Shown: positions 42,528 through 50,793 of the stretch, piece after piece | Numbering within the stretch: position 1 is the first letter of the stretch | Layout of the letters: the number at the start of each line of letters is the position of its first letter | Assembly: GCA_002298915.1 (NCBI GenBank) | Contig: DBML01000008.1 | Location: 141,888-205,887 of the forward strand | Length of the DNA: 64,000 nt | Source: Clostridium sp. UBA699 | GTDB taxonomy: Bacteria; Bacillota; Clostridia; Clostridiales; Clostridiaceae | Direction of reading: 5' to 3' | Notes under the pieces: model-generated | The model's database searches: none | The model's input: only the letters and a program-made list of their open reading frames with translations | Told to the model about the DNA's origin: nothing | Position numbers and translations under genes: made by a program

Positions 42528-43000
42528 TACTTAGCCTCCCTGTTTCTCATCTTTAATTTCAAGAAAGCAAGAGCTTTCTTTGCATCTATTGGCTCAACCG
42601 TGTTTTCGCCGACCACTTCAGTCTCTATGCCTTCCTTTGATTTGTTGAAGTCTACGATAGTGTCCATGTATTTGTTTGTAACTACGAACTGAGCCTGCAC
42701 TCCTACAAAGCTCATCCCGACAACGGGGATATTTCTTTTGCCCACTTCCTCTATGCACGTGGCAAAATCTATATTGCTGTTCCCCCAGCCGTCAATGGAT
42801 ACTATTACACCGTCAGCCCTCATCGCCTCAGTCCAGGCTGCAGCCCTTTCTGCAACAAAAACCTTGTCGCCGTTCTCCTGCGGAGTGCCGGCAACTATTA
42901 TGCCCAGAAGGTCTACATCGTTGTCTGAAGAAACTACATCAAGCAACGGATCCCTGAAATGGTGAAGCGTAGTTTCTTTTGTAGATGGACCTATTCCCAT
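42527..43000 (-). CDS. prdE: Proline reductase cluster protein PrdE
   Basis: 157 aa, homologous to the C-terminal (post-processing) part of PrdA: GIGPSTKE aligns with CIGPASKE of PrdA, then VSIDGWGNSNIDFATCIEEVGKRNIPVVGMSFVGVQAQFVVTNKYM with the matching PrdA segment. Gly2 stands where PrdA has the pyruvoyl-forming Cys, so no pyruvoyl group can form. It follows prdD by 19 bp. Function unknown; maturation or structural partner is plausible. Confidence 0.93.
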   Translation of the reverse strand: MGIGPSTKETTLHHFRDPLLDVVSSDNDVDLLGIIVAGTPQENGDKVFVAERAAAWTEAMRADGVIVSIDGWGNSNIDFATCIEEVGKRNIPVVGMSFVGVQAQFVVTNKYMDTIVDFNKSKEGIETEVVGENTVEPIDAKKALAFLKLKMRNREAK

Positions 43001-43019
43001 TGTCGTCCCTCCCTGTTCA

Positions 43020-43781
43020 CTAGTTCATGGCTCTAAGAGCGCCATCCCTGTACTCGTTAGGGCTCAAAACAAGCGGCATGTTGCCCATATCGATTATGGA
43101 TCTTCCGCCTGCGAAGCCTCCTGGCTCGCGGCTGAGCAGCTGGGTGTCGTACATCGCCCCCTGGCCTGCTACCTGTTTTATGATGACTACCTTCTTCTTT
43201 CCAGGCTTTATCTTGTCGTAATATTCGTGCTTTTCATTGCAGTATCTGCCGTTCATCCTCTTCAGGTACTCGCGTATCTCCTGGACGATTGCATCACACA
43301 GCCTGTGAGCCGCTGTAGGGCCAGGCCTGCTGCTGCCTCCGCCTGCTGTCAGTGTCACGTCTATGTGGAGCATGAGGTCTTTTTTCGAAGGCGTACCGGC
43401 CTTGTCAAATACAACCTGCTCGCTGAGTATCCCTTCCGATGAGCCGAATTCCGCAACCTGGATTCCATTTTCGTCAACTCCGGTAAGCATAACGGCCATT
43501 CCTGTGAGTACGTGGGTTATCCCCTCTCCCATTCTTCCCAGAACCTTGACGGCTACCGGTGAAAAATCCATTATTGAATTCACGAACATGTCGTGGGCAT
43601 TGGGATATATGACTCCTACTTTCACTTCCTTGATCAGGGGTTCTTCCTGGAGCAGCTCGTCTCCTATCCCCCTTCTCAGGTGCAAAACTCCGTTTTCAAT
43701 GTAGGTTTTTTCATCAATAACAATTTCAGTGATGTGAAAAGTCTTGATCACAAGCCTTCTCATCTCTATTTCATTATTCAC
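43020..43781 (-). CDS. prdD: Proline reductase cluster protein PrdD
   Basis: 253 aa, homologous to the central, pre-processing part of PrdA (residues ~250-496): HITEIVIDEKTYIENGVLHLRR, GVDENGIQVAEFGSSEGIL, PGKKKVVIIKQVAGQGAMYD. It ends RDGALRAMN, exactly where PrdA reaches the Thr before its cleavage Cys. Starts at a GTG after GGAGGTTTG. A strong hairpin lies between prdB and this gene. Confidence 0.93.
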   Translation of the reverse strand: MNNEIEMRRLVIKTFHITEIVIDEKTYIENGVLHLRRGIGDELLQEEPLIKEVKVGVIYPNAHDMFVNSIMDFSPVAVKVLGRMGEGITHVLTGMAVMLTGVDENGIQVAEFGSSEGILSEQVVFDKAGTPSKKDLMLHIDVTLTAGGGSSRPGPTAAHRLCDAIVQEIREYLKRMNGRYCNEKHEYYDKIKPGKKKVVIIKQVAGQGAMYDTQLLSREPGGFAGGRSIIDMGNMPLVLSPNEYRDGALRAMN

Positions 43782-43814
43782 ACCAAACCTCCATGATTCT
43801 ATTTTTTTGATATC

Positions 43815-43850
43815 AGCACCAGCCCTCTTTTGACAAAGAGGGCTGATGCT
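43815..43850 (-). repeat. Strong intercistronic hairpin between prdB and prdD
   Basis: 16-bp stem (43815-43830 with 43835-43850) and a 4-nt loop, 8 nt after the prdB stop; the single mismatch is a G-U pair in the minus-strand RNA. An A-run, not a T-run, follows, so it is more likely an mRNA-stabilising or processing element than a terminator. Confidence 0.8.
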
Positions 43851-43858
43851 TGAAAATT

Positions 43859-44584
43859 TTAAACCTTAGCTACGTATTCGTATGGAAGCGGAACTATTGT
43901 TCCAGGAGTTGTGATCTTGATAAGTTCTTCGAGCGTATCCTTAACGATAGCTGTCTGCATTTCCTTATCATTTGGAGCTCCTGCGTTTGCTCCCATAGGC
44001 ACTCTTGGAGCAACTGCTCTTGGAGTTCCTGTCTGCTTAACAACTGGAGGCAGTGCAGCTATAACTATTGTAGGTATACCTGCTTCTTCGATTGCTCTCT
44101 GCACCAAAACTGCAGAGCGGTGGCAGGTTCCTCAGCCAGCGGTGAGGACAACTGCATCTACGCCTTCGTCCTTGAGTATCTTTGCGATAGCAGGACCAGT
44201 TTCGTTCTTGAACTTATCCTGGTTTCCGCCGCCGCCCATGAATCCTACGTGTGTTGGAGCAACTGCTTTTATGAAGCCTTCAGCAGCGAGCTCTCTGAGC
44301 CTGTCGAGTGGGAACATGCAGTTGATGTCTTTGTTAACATCTCCGTTATCGTATCCTCCGTGTGAAACCATCATTTCGCTTGTCGGAGCATCTCCCGGTA
44401 TAAGTCTGTATGTGAAGTCTCCTGCCAGGTTGAACCTCTTGTCTGACTTCAGGTGAACACCTGCAGCAGTAGCCAGAGCTATTGTCATTTCCTTCAGCGG
44501 TTTAGTTACTGGAGTCCATACCGGTGGAGGAGTTATAGGAACGAATATTTCTGACTGTAATCCCTTAATAACTGTTAAATCCAT
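43859..44584 (-). CDS. prdB: D-proline reductase selenoprotein subunit PrdB (Sec151 by UGA)
   Basis: Catalytic subunit of D-proline reductase, 241 aa with selenocysteine. The frame is interrupted by TGA at 44132-44134 in the context LTAG-U-GTCHRSAVLVQRA, the known redox motif of PrdB, and continues to a normal TAA at 43859. A 7-bp stem-loop lies 17 nt after the UGA. Sec attacks D-proline bound to the pyruvoyl group of PrdA to give 5-aminovalerate. The start overlaps the upstream small gene by one base. Confidence 0.97.
44097..44117 (-). promoter_or_regulatory. Bacterial SECIS-like stem-loop in prdB
   Basis: CTCTGCA-GTTTTGG-TGCAGAG on the minus strand, beginning 17 nt after the in-frame UGA: a 7-bp stem with a 7-nt apical loop starting with G, the size and distance expected for SelB recognition. 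Confidence 0.75.
44132..44134 (-). other. Selenocysteine codon (UGA) of PrdB
   Basis: In-frame TGA, residue 151, followed by GTCHR. Upstream and downstream peptides both belong to one PrdB protein. Confidence 0.95.
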
Positions 44585-44844
44585 TATTTTTTTCCTTCCT
44601 TTCTGTTTCTGATTTCTAAATTGCTTACATATTTCTCATTGACTTCCTCGCCCAGAACCTCTATGAAGCTCATTTTGAGTCCAACTTCCTGTCCTACCTT
44701 GAGCGGGTAATCGCTGATTAGCATTCTCATAGGCACTTTTAGATATCCTAGCCTTCCCTTGAAGTCTATTGCAACGCATCCATCGTGAACTTCCACGATC
44801 ACGCCCTGCATCTCTATTATCTTGTCACCATATTTTAAATCCAT
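44584..44844 (-). CDS. Small prd-operon protein, CBO2463/CBO2479-like
   Basis: 86 aa between prdA and prdB: MDLKYGDKIIEMQGVIVEVHDGCVAIDFKGRLGYLKVPMRMLISD, mainly beta strands with a basic tail. From memory it resembles the CBO2463/CBO2479-domain family found in proline-reductase clusters; no function is known. It overlaps prdB by one base (TAATG), so it is translated with the reductase. Confidence 0.75.
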   Translation of the reverse strand: MDLKYGDKIIEMQGVIVEVHDGCVAIDFKGRLGYLKVPMRMLISDYPLKVGQEVGLKMSFIEVLGEEVNEKYVSNLEIRNRKEGKK

Positions 44845-44852
44845 CTTATCGC

Positions 44853-46955
44853 CTACTTAGTTGAGTATTTTTCAAGTCTCTTCTCGCTCATCGGAACCGC
44901 AGATTCGTTCTCAACCCTGTCTATCTTTATGCCGTAGCCTTTTTCGATAGCTTCCAGGTTGTTTTCCTTAACGTTTGGATTCCATTTTCTTTCTGCTTCT
45001 GCAACGTCTTCTTCAGCCATCGCAGCCTTGAGCATAGCTATTGCTCTTACAGCATCCTCAGGGCAGAGAGTGTTGCATGAAAGAACTTCGTTCTCTATGC
45101 CGGCTTCTGATTTGTTGTTGTCAACCATGTACTTCATGTACTTGTTACCTACAACGAGAGCTCCCTGTACTGCGCAGAATGACATACCAACGCATGGTAT
45201 TCCTCTCATTCCTATCTGTTCGATGTGGCTAGCGAAGTCTATGTGGTTGTTTCCGAAACCTTCTGTTGTAACTACAGCTCCGTCAATATCAAGAGCTTCA
45301 ACGATCATGCCCATTCTTTCTGAAACGTAGAATTTCTCGCTGTTGATCTGAGGGCTTCCTACGAACATAACGCCGCAAAGGTCAACTTCAGGATCGTTCA
45401 TCGCTTCTATTACGAGAGGCTCTCTCCAGTAATGTCTTGAACATTCCTTTGAAGCAGGTCCTATGCAAGTGAGAGCGTGGATACCGCCGTCCATTACTTC
45501 GAGTGATGAAAGCATTACAGGAACGTTTCCTAAGTCAACGTTAGGCTTTCCTCCAAGAACTCCAACCGGCTCAACTGGGAGTATCAGGTTGTCATGCATT
45601 GCGCCCTGTCCCATGATTTCCTTAACTATTACGACTTTCTTCTTTCCTGGTCTTCTCTTCTGCTCGAACACTTCAGTGCTTACAACAAGTGAATCGTCAA
45701 CCTTCTTGAGAGCGTCCCTGATTTCCTGAGTTATGAAGTCAGTTGCTTTGTGGGCAGCGTAAGGGCCCGGTCTCTCCATGTTTGTTCCTTCAACTATTGT
45801 AACCTGAGTCTTTATGAATATTTCGCCCTTGTCAGGTGCTCCCGGTCTTCCGAACTGGATGTTCTCTTCGAGTATACCTTCGGATGATCCGAACTCGCCT
45901 ATCTGGACTCCGTTTTCATCTGTTCCTGTAACCATTACTATTACGCCGTCGAGGACTCTTGTAACTCCGCTTCCGAGTTTTGATTCTCCCTCTTTAGTAG
46001 CTATCGGCTGAACGTCCATGATAGTTTCGCTGTATGTGTTGTACTTGTCTGGTGTAATTATCTCAACTTTTATGTCCTTTACTAAGTGGTCGATCTTAAG
46101 AGCATCGTGCGCTGCACCTTCTCTTATAGTAAGTACTGTTCCTTCGATCTTAGTTTCAGGTCCGAATTTTACTTCTGTTATTTTGTAGTGCTTTCTTGTC
46201 AAAGTTCTTACGACTTTTTCTTCAAGCTTTGCTGCAGGTGCTGCAGTTGCTGCTGCAATAGCCTGGCTGATAGCAGCTTCCTTTGCAGCTACCTTAGGTG
46301 CTGCTGCTGTTCCTGCCAATGTTCCGTTCAACGGAACTTCAATGTCGATGCCTTTGCCTTCAGCGATCTTGATTCTAAGCACGCCGCCGGATAAGCTAGT
46401 TTTTGCCTTTGGTGTTTCTACCATTTCTACTTCCTCCTCATATCCTTCTAACATGTCGGGAGTTATTGCGGTTATCGCCGGTGCATCAACCTTCAGAACC
46501 TTTCCTGCTGCTTCTTCCCTGCTCAGAACCCTGTCGGTAAGTTCGATCAAAAGTGAGTCCTGAAGATTTCCGAAGTGCATTGGGTTCTCAAGGTCAGCAA
46601 CTGCTATAACCTCTCCCGCCTTCTTATTATATTTTAATACTGCCTTTTCACCGCCCTCGGTAAGCGCCTCCTCAGCTGCTGCCGCTGAAGATTCGTCTGC
46701 CGCTGCCACGCCGGCAAGCAAGTCCGGGGTTAGCGGGGTTAGTGAATCGATAGTCTTAAGAAGCTTTGCTCCCAGTACCTGGCCTATTTTCAAACAATCG
46801 TCCGGTATATTCAGCAAACCTGAATCCACCATGTCGGGGAATATCGCCGGATCTTCCAGGTTGTCCGCTGATATTATTGTCCCTTCTTCTGTCCTGCAGC
46901 ACACTACAGCTAATTCATCCTTAAGCTCCAATGCGTGCTCTGCATTCATTGACAT
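44853..46955 (-). CDS. prdA: D-proline reductase proprotein PrdA
   Basis: 700-aa proprotein processed into two chains. The cleavage site is Thr496-Cys497 (HALT-CIGPASKECSRHYWREP); in Acetoanaerobium sticklandii the equivalent Cys becomes the pyruvoyl group that binds D-proline. Residues ~250-496 form the larger chain's core and 497-700 the smaller chain. The N-terminal ~210 residues hold two divergent repeats of one domain (about 14-85 and 105-172) ending GGVLRIKIAEGKGIDIEVPL, joined by an alanine-rich linker. It follows a free-standing copy of that domain. Confidence 0.97.
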   Translation of the reverse strand: MSMNAEHALELKDELAVVCCRTEEGTIISADNLEDPAIFPDMVDSGLLNIPDDCLKIGQVLGAKLLKTIDSLTPLTPDLLAGVAAADESSAAAAEEALTEGGEKAVLKYNKKAGEVIAVADLENPMHFGNLQDSLLIELTDRVLSREEAAGKVLKVDAPAITAITPDMLEGYEEEVEMVETPKAKTSLSGGVLRIKIAEGKGIDIEVPLNGTLAGTAAAPKVAAKEAAISQAIAAATAAPAAKLEEKVVRTLTRKHYKITEVKFGPETKIEGTVLTIREGAAHDALKIDHLVKDIKVEIITPDKYNTYSETIMDVQPIATKEGESKLGSGVTRVLDGVIVMVTGTDENGVQIGEFGSSEGILEENIQFGRPGAPDKGEIFIKTQVTIVEGTNMERPGPYAAHKATDFITQEIRDALKKVDDSLVVSTEVFEQKRRPGKKKVVIVKEIMGQGAMHDNLILPVEPVGVLGGKPNVDLGNVPVMLSSLEVMDGGIHALTCIGPASKECSRHYWREPLVIEAMNDPEVDLCGVMFVGSPQINSEKFYVSERMGMIVEALDIDGAVVTTEGFGNNHIDFASHIEQIGMRGIPCVGMSFCAVQGALVVGNKYMKYMVDNNKSEAGIENEVLSCNTLCPEDAVRAIAMLKAAMAEEDVAEAERKWNPNVKENNLEAIEKGYGIKIDRVENESAVPMSEKRLEKYSTK

Positions 46956-46994
46956 ATTAAAATTCCTCCTTCCTGAATTATGATAGCCTGTTTC

Positions 46995-47420
46995 TTAAAG
47001 CGGAAATTCTATGTCTATGCCTTTGCCTTCTTCAATCTTTATTCTAAGCACTCCGCCTTCGATGATTACTTCAGCTTCCATTTCAGGTTCCTCTGTTTCT
47101 TCAACTATAGCTTCAACAGCCGGAACTTCCTCAACAGCTGGCTCCTCTTTCTTCTCTTCTTCCGCTTTTACCACACCCTCAAGCAGGTCCGGAGTAAGCG
47201 GTGTCAGTGAATCGATTGTCTTAAGGAGCTTCGCTCCCATAACCTCTCCTATCTTAAGGCAGTCTGCGGGGATTTCCAGAAGACCTGAATCAACCATGTC
47301 CGGGAATATTGCCGGATCCTCAAGGTTGTCTGCCGAAATTATAGTTCCTTCTTCTGTTCTGCAGCATACTACAGCTAATTCATTTTTTAGCTCTGCTGCA
47401 TGTTCTGCGCTCATTGACAT
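46995..47420 (-). CDS. Free-standing paralogue of the PrdA N-terminal domain
   Basis: 141 aa. Residues 1-84 are nearly the same as PrdA 1-84 (ELAVVCCRTEEGTIISADNL, LGAKLLKTIDSLTPLTPDLL vs MGAKLLKT...), then comes a glutamate/valine-rich linker, and the last 20 residues match PrdA ~190-209 (GGVLRIKIEEGKGIDIE). It lacks PrdA's second repeat and everything after it. It has its own AGGAGGT ribosome site and sits between prdC and prdA, so it is expressed, not a remnant. Function unknown; an electron-transfer or docking role is conceivable. Confidence 0.85.
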   Translation of the reverse strand: MSMSAEHAAELKNELAVVCCRTEEGTIISADNLEDPAIFPDMVDSGLLEIPADCLKIGEVMGAKLLKTIDSLTPLTPDLLEGVVKAEEEKKEEPAVEEVPAVEAIVEETEEPEMEAEVIIEGGVLRIKIEEGKGIDIEFPL

Positions 47421-47442
47421 AAATTTGTACCTCCTGGTTTTT

Positions 47443-48741
47443 TTATTCTATAGGCATCTTTCTTGTAAGCTCGTGGTCAACCGTTCTGAAAACATGGTCT
47501 GTGTGGTGGTAAACCGGCATGCCCATCTTAGGAGCACAGCTCATTACAGTGTTTGAACAGTCTGTGCAGTTAGCAATGAGAATCCTCTTTGCTCCCTCTT
47601 TCTTTAGCTGCAGTACAGCAGCTGTCTGGCCCGGTCACTCTCCCGGGGTCTTGCATTTTAAGGCCCCTTTGATCTCGACGATGTTCTTGCAGTTAACTGC
47701 CGAAGTGACATTCGATTTCATTTTTGCAGCTACATCCCTGAGCCTTGCTTCGTTTGCACCGCATGCGCATACCAGAAGCCCCAGGTCGCCTTTGTATTCA
47801 GGAAGCTCGATGGTTACGATCGCTCCCCCCGTAGTTTTTGTGACTGCCGCTTCCTCAAGGTCTTCAGCCTTTCCTGTATACGGTCCGCCGACTATCAGCT
47901 CGCCGTATGCGCCGTCTATTCCGCCGGCTTTTTCTATAAGGCTTTTTATCGGAGTTCCAACAGGAACGTCCAGGAACACATGAGGTTTTTTTCCGGTCTT
48001 CAGCTTGCCAATGACTGTTACGTCCTTGTCTATAACCGGCTTTCTGTCATCAACAGCTTTCGCTATGTTTACGAGTGTTTCGGCGTTCAGCACTACGCAT
48101 TTCGCCTCAAGCGGCAGCTGTGTAGGCTCAAGCCATATACCGAATATCTCGTGTATAAGAGCCCTTTCCTCTCCCATCGGGTATATGTCCCTCAGGGCTT
48201 TAACTTCTATTGAAGTGTCTCCCGCGAGAGCTCTTTTTACTGACTCTATCGCTTCAGGATGCTTTGCTTTTATTCCGATGTATGCCTTCGGAGCTCCGGT
48301 GGCTTTCATGGCATACTTTATTCCCTGAATCATGAGCTCAGGATGTTTTTCTGCCATCTCTATGTTGTGGTGAAGCACCGGCTCGCATTCAACGCAGTTA
48401 GCTATGATGTATCCGTCCGGCACCTGAGCTTTGAGCTTGACATGGGTAGGGAATCCTGCTCCACCTGCTCCAACTACTCCGGCTTCGTAAACCGCATCTA
48501 TTATATTGTCACATTCCTTGATCTTAACGTAATCGACCGTCTGGTTATCGTCTGCTTCAATAACGATTTCGGTTTCTGTTATCCTGGAAACTATTCCCGA
48601 TACGCTCGCATGTATCTTTGCGCCTAATCCGTTAGGCTCGGCGATACATTCTCCTCTTTTTACTTCCTGTCCCTCTTTGACCACAGCAACGTCAGGCGCT
48701 CCGACATGCATCTTCAAGGGGAACTTATAAAAAACAGCCAT
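47443..48741 (-). CDS. prdC: Selenoprotein PrdC, RnfC-like electron-transfer protein (Sec369 by UGA)
   Basis: 432 aa with selenocysteine. It is RnfC-like: VVKEGQEVKRGECIAEP barrel-sandwich segment, VVGAGGAGFPTHVKL flavin/nucleotide motif, NCVECEPVLHHN, GGPYTGKAED. TGA at 47635-47637 lies in CKTPGE-U-PGQTAAVLQ, and the frame continues to TAA at 47443 with HELTRKMPIE. A 6-bp stem-loop follows the UGA. It is thought to pass electrons from NADH to PrdB. The ATG at 48741 has a perfect AGGAGG; a start eleven codons earlier is not used. First gene after the sigma54 promoter. Confidence 0.95.
47606..47623 (-). promoter_or_regulatory. Bacterial SECIS-like stem-loop in prdC
   Basis: AGCTGC-TGTACT-GCAGCT on the minus strand, 11 nt after the in-frame UGA: a 6-bp stem with a 6-nt loop. 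Weaker than the prdB element but at a suitable distance. Confidence 0.6.
47635..47637 (-). other. Selenocysteine codon (UGA) of PrdC
   Basis: In-frame TGA, residue 369. The 64 codons beyond it are conserved-looking (ILIANCTDCSNTVMSCAPKMG) and end in a normal stop. Confidence 0.93.
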
Positions 48742-48786
48742 AATTAACCTCCTTTTGAAACTCTCTGTGCACACTAATACTATTAA

Positions 48787-48801
48787 GCAATTACCGTGCC
48801 A
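48787..48801 (-). promoter_or_regulatory. Sigma54 (-24/-12) promoter of the prd operon
   Basis: TGGCAC (48796-48801), 5 bp, TTGC (48787-48790), with T on either side: a perfect -24/-12 element, about 45 bp before the prdC ATG. Activated presumably by PrdR, encoded just upstream. Confidence 0.93.
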
Positions 48802-48899
48802 AAAGTTTAACTATCCGCTTTACTAATAAGAAAACCGGATTCTATAAGGTTTTGCGATAGTTTTGAGCAGGAAATGAAAACGTTGTCCTTTCCGAAATA

Positions 48900-48937
48900 T
48901 GTCGTATTTTCTGACACTTTATGTCATTTTTCTGACA
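48900..48937 (-). promoter_or_regulatory. Two putative PrdR enhancer sites
   Basis: TGTCG-TATTTTC-TGACA (48900-48916) and TGTCA-TTTTTC-TGACA (48922-48937), centred about 132 and 154 bp upstream of the predicted start, two helical turns apart. A third copy lies in the palindrome 48987-49020. Confidence 0.75.
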
Positions 48938-48986
48938 TTACAGTGCTGGAATCACCGAAAAAGTCAATTCTTTAACAAAAACGAGG

Positions 48987-49020
48987 CAGGGCTAGTGTCA
49001 TTTTTCTGACACTAGCCCTG
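48987..49020 (-). terminator. Palindrome after prdR: terminator-like hairpin containing a third enhancer site
   Basis: Perfect 14-bp arms CAGGGCTAGTGTCA and TGACACTAGCCCTG around TTTTTC, starting 4 bp after the prdR stop, followed by CCTCGTTTTTG on the minus strand. Its centre is TGTCA-N6-TGACA, identical to the enhancer copy at 48922. It may end prdR transcription and bind PrdR as DNA. Confidence 0.7.
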
Positions 49021-49024
49021 TTGA

Positions 49025-50785
49025 CTACTCTATTCCATATTTTTCGAGCTTGTAGTAGAGCGTGCTTCGCTTTATCTTAAGCATTTTCGCCGCTTTCTGC
49101 TTGTTGCCGTCCACAACCTTCATGACTTCCCTTATCGTCTTTCTCTCGAGCTTCTCCACCAGGCCCTCCAGGTCGAAGTCGTCCACAGCCTTCTCTTCTT
49201 CGGGCCCTACGCTGTCGGTGATGTATTCAGGTATGGATTCCACAGTTATCCTTCCGTCGGTGGACAGAACCACCATTCGCTGGATAACGTTCCTAAGCTC
49301 CCTTATGTTTCCGTCCCACCTGTAGTTTGCCAGTATCCTGTACACCCTTTCGTCTATGTTCTTGATCTTGATGCCTTCCTCTGCAGACATCTGTTCCAGG
49401 AATAGCTTTGCCAGGTCCTTGACATCCTCCTTCCTCTCGTTGAGGGAAGGCAGCTTCATCTGGACAACCGCAAGCCTGTAGTAGAGGTCTTCCCTGAACT
49501 TTTCTTCCTCGATCAGCTTCATAAGGTCCTTGTGGGTGGCGGCGATTATTCTGGCGTTAGTGTTTATGGGCTTCTCGCTTCCGAGCCTGTAAATTATGCC
49601 GTCCTGCAGGACTCTCAGCAGTTTCACCTGCATATCCATGGGCATGTCGCCGATTTCGTCAAGAAAAAGCGTTCCGTTGTTTGCCAGCTCGAACTTGCCG
49701 GCCCTTCCCTTCTTTATGGCACCTGTGAACGCTCCCTCAACGTAGCCGAAGAGCTCGCTCTCGAAAAGGCTCTCAGGGATGGCGCTGCAGTTTATGGCTA
49801 CGAAATTTCCCGACCTGCCGCTGGCTTCATGGATCGACCTCGCGAAAACCTCTTTTCCCGTGCCGCTCTTTCCCGTAATAAGAACGCTAGTGGAGGTAGG
49901 GGCTACCTTCTGAGCCACAGTGATGGCGTCGATGATTTTTTTGTTCTTTCCTATGATGTTTGAAAAAGTGTATTTCGAAGCTATTTCCTTCTGATATTCC
50001 TTCTGGAGGAACTCAACCTTCGACTTTTCCGTCTCCAGCTCCTTTGACAGCTTCATGACCTCTGTTACATCCCTGTCCGTTGAGACCGCAGCGATGATCT
50101 TACCCTGAGTGTTGAAGATCGGCACCGCGCTGAGTATTACGAACTTGCCCTCGTTTGGCTCATGGAGCACGCTGTCAACCCTCTTGCCGTTCCTGAGGAC
50201 CTGCAAAGCCATGGCGTTCTTGAAGAAATCCCCAAGGTACCTGTGCAGGATTTTCTCCGACTTTACTCCGTAGAGCTGCTCCGAGCTCGCGTTCCAGTAC
50301 TGGACCACTCCATCGGCATTGACGATGCATATGCCCTCGTGGAGGTTGTCCATGATGTTGCTCTGGAGGGTGAAGAGCTCCTCCAGCTTCGGGTAGTAGC
50401 TGTCCCTTATGTTCTCGGCAGTCACTATGCCTATGATATTCCCTTCCTGGAGCACGGGCAGCCTTCCGATCCGCTTCCTTACCATCAGGTCCCTGGCGCT
50501 TCTTGCTGAACTATCGGCCTCAATATATATTATGTCCTTAACCGCATGATTTAATACAGGCTCGTCATAAGAAATATTGCTGTTTTTTATGTTTGCCAGG
50601 TCTTTTCTCGTGAATATGCCGAGCAGCTTGCTGTTTTTGTCCACAACAAGCACCTCATCCCTGTACTGCCTGGCCATCCTGTCGGAAACCTCCCTTATGG
50701 TTTCCCCAGCGCCGACCTTTATGAAGTCGGTAGTCATTATGTCTTTGGTTTTAAAAATCAGTTCATCTATAGTCAACTCACGCAA
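49025..50785 (-). CDS. prdR: Sigma54-dependent activator PrdR
   Basis: 586 aa. Tandem CBS domains (~10-125: TKDIMTTDFIKVGAGETIREV; MVRKRIGRLPVLQEGNIIGIV), a PAS domain (~140-245), a coiled linker, an AAA+ domain with Walker A TGKSGTGKEVFARS and the sigma54-contact loop GAFTGA, Walker B TLFLDEIGDM, and a Fis-type HTH (NKQKAAKMLKIKRSTLYYKLEKYGI). It is known to activate prd genes in response to proline in Clostridioides. TTG start 8 bp after the methylase stop, with GGGGAAGGG between. Confidence 0.96.
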   Translation of the reverse strand: MRELTIDELIFKTKDIMTTDFIKVGAGETIREVSDRMARQYRDEVLVVDKNSKLLGIFTRKDLANIKNSNISYDEPVLNHAVKDIIYIEADSSARSARDLMVRKRIGRLPVLQEGNIIGIVTAENIRDSYYPKLEELFTLQSNIMDNLHEGICIVNADGVVQYWNASSEQLYGVKSEKILHRYLGDFFKNAMALQVLRNGKRVDSVLHEPNEGKFVILSAVPIFNTQGKIIAAVSTDRDVTEVMKLSKELETEKSKVEFLQKEYQKEIASKYTFSNIIGKNKKIIDAITVAQKVAPTSTSVLITGKSGTGKEVFARSIHEASGRSGNFVAINCSAIPESLFESELFGYVEGAFTGAIKKGRAGKFELANNGTLFLDEIGDMPMDMQVKLLRVLQDGIIYRLGSEKPINTNARIIAATHKDLMKLIEEEKFREDLYYRLAVVQMKLPSLNERKEDVKDLAKLFLEQMSAEEGIKIKNIDERVYRILANYRWDGNIRELRNVIQRMVVLSTDGRITVESIPEYITDSVGPEEEKAVDDFDLEGLVEKLERKTIREVMKVVDGNKQKAAKMLKIKRSTLYYKLEKYGIE

Positions 50786-50793
50786 CCCTTCCC

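Noticed and set aside
43859..44584. prdB as a pseudogene with a premature stop
   Set aside because: The TGA falls in the conserved Sec motif, the frame continues intact, and a suitable hairpin follows.
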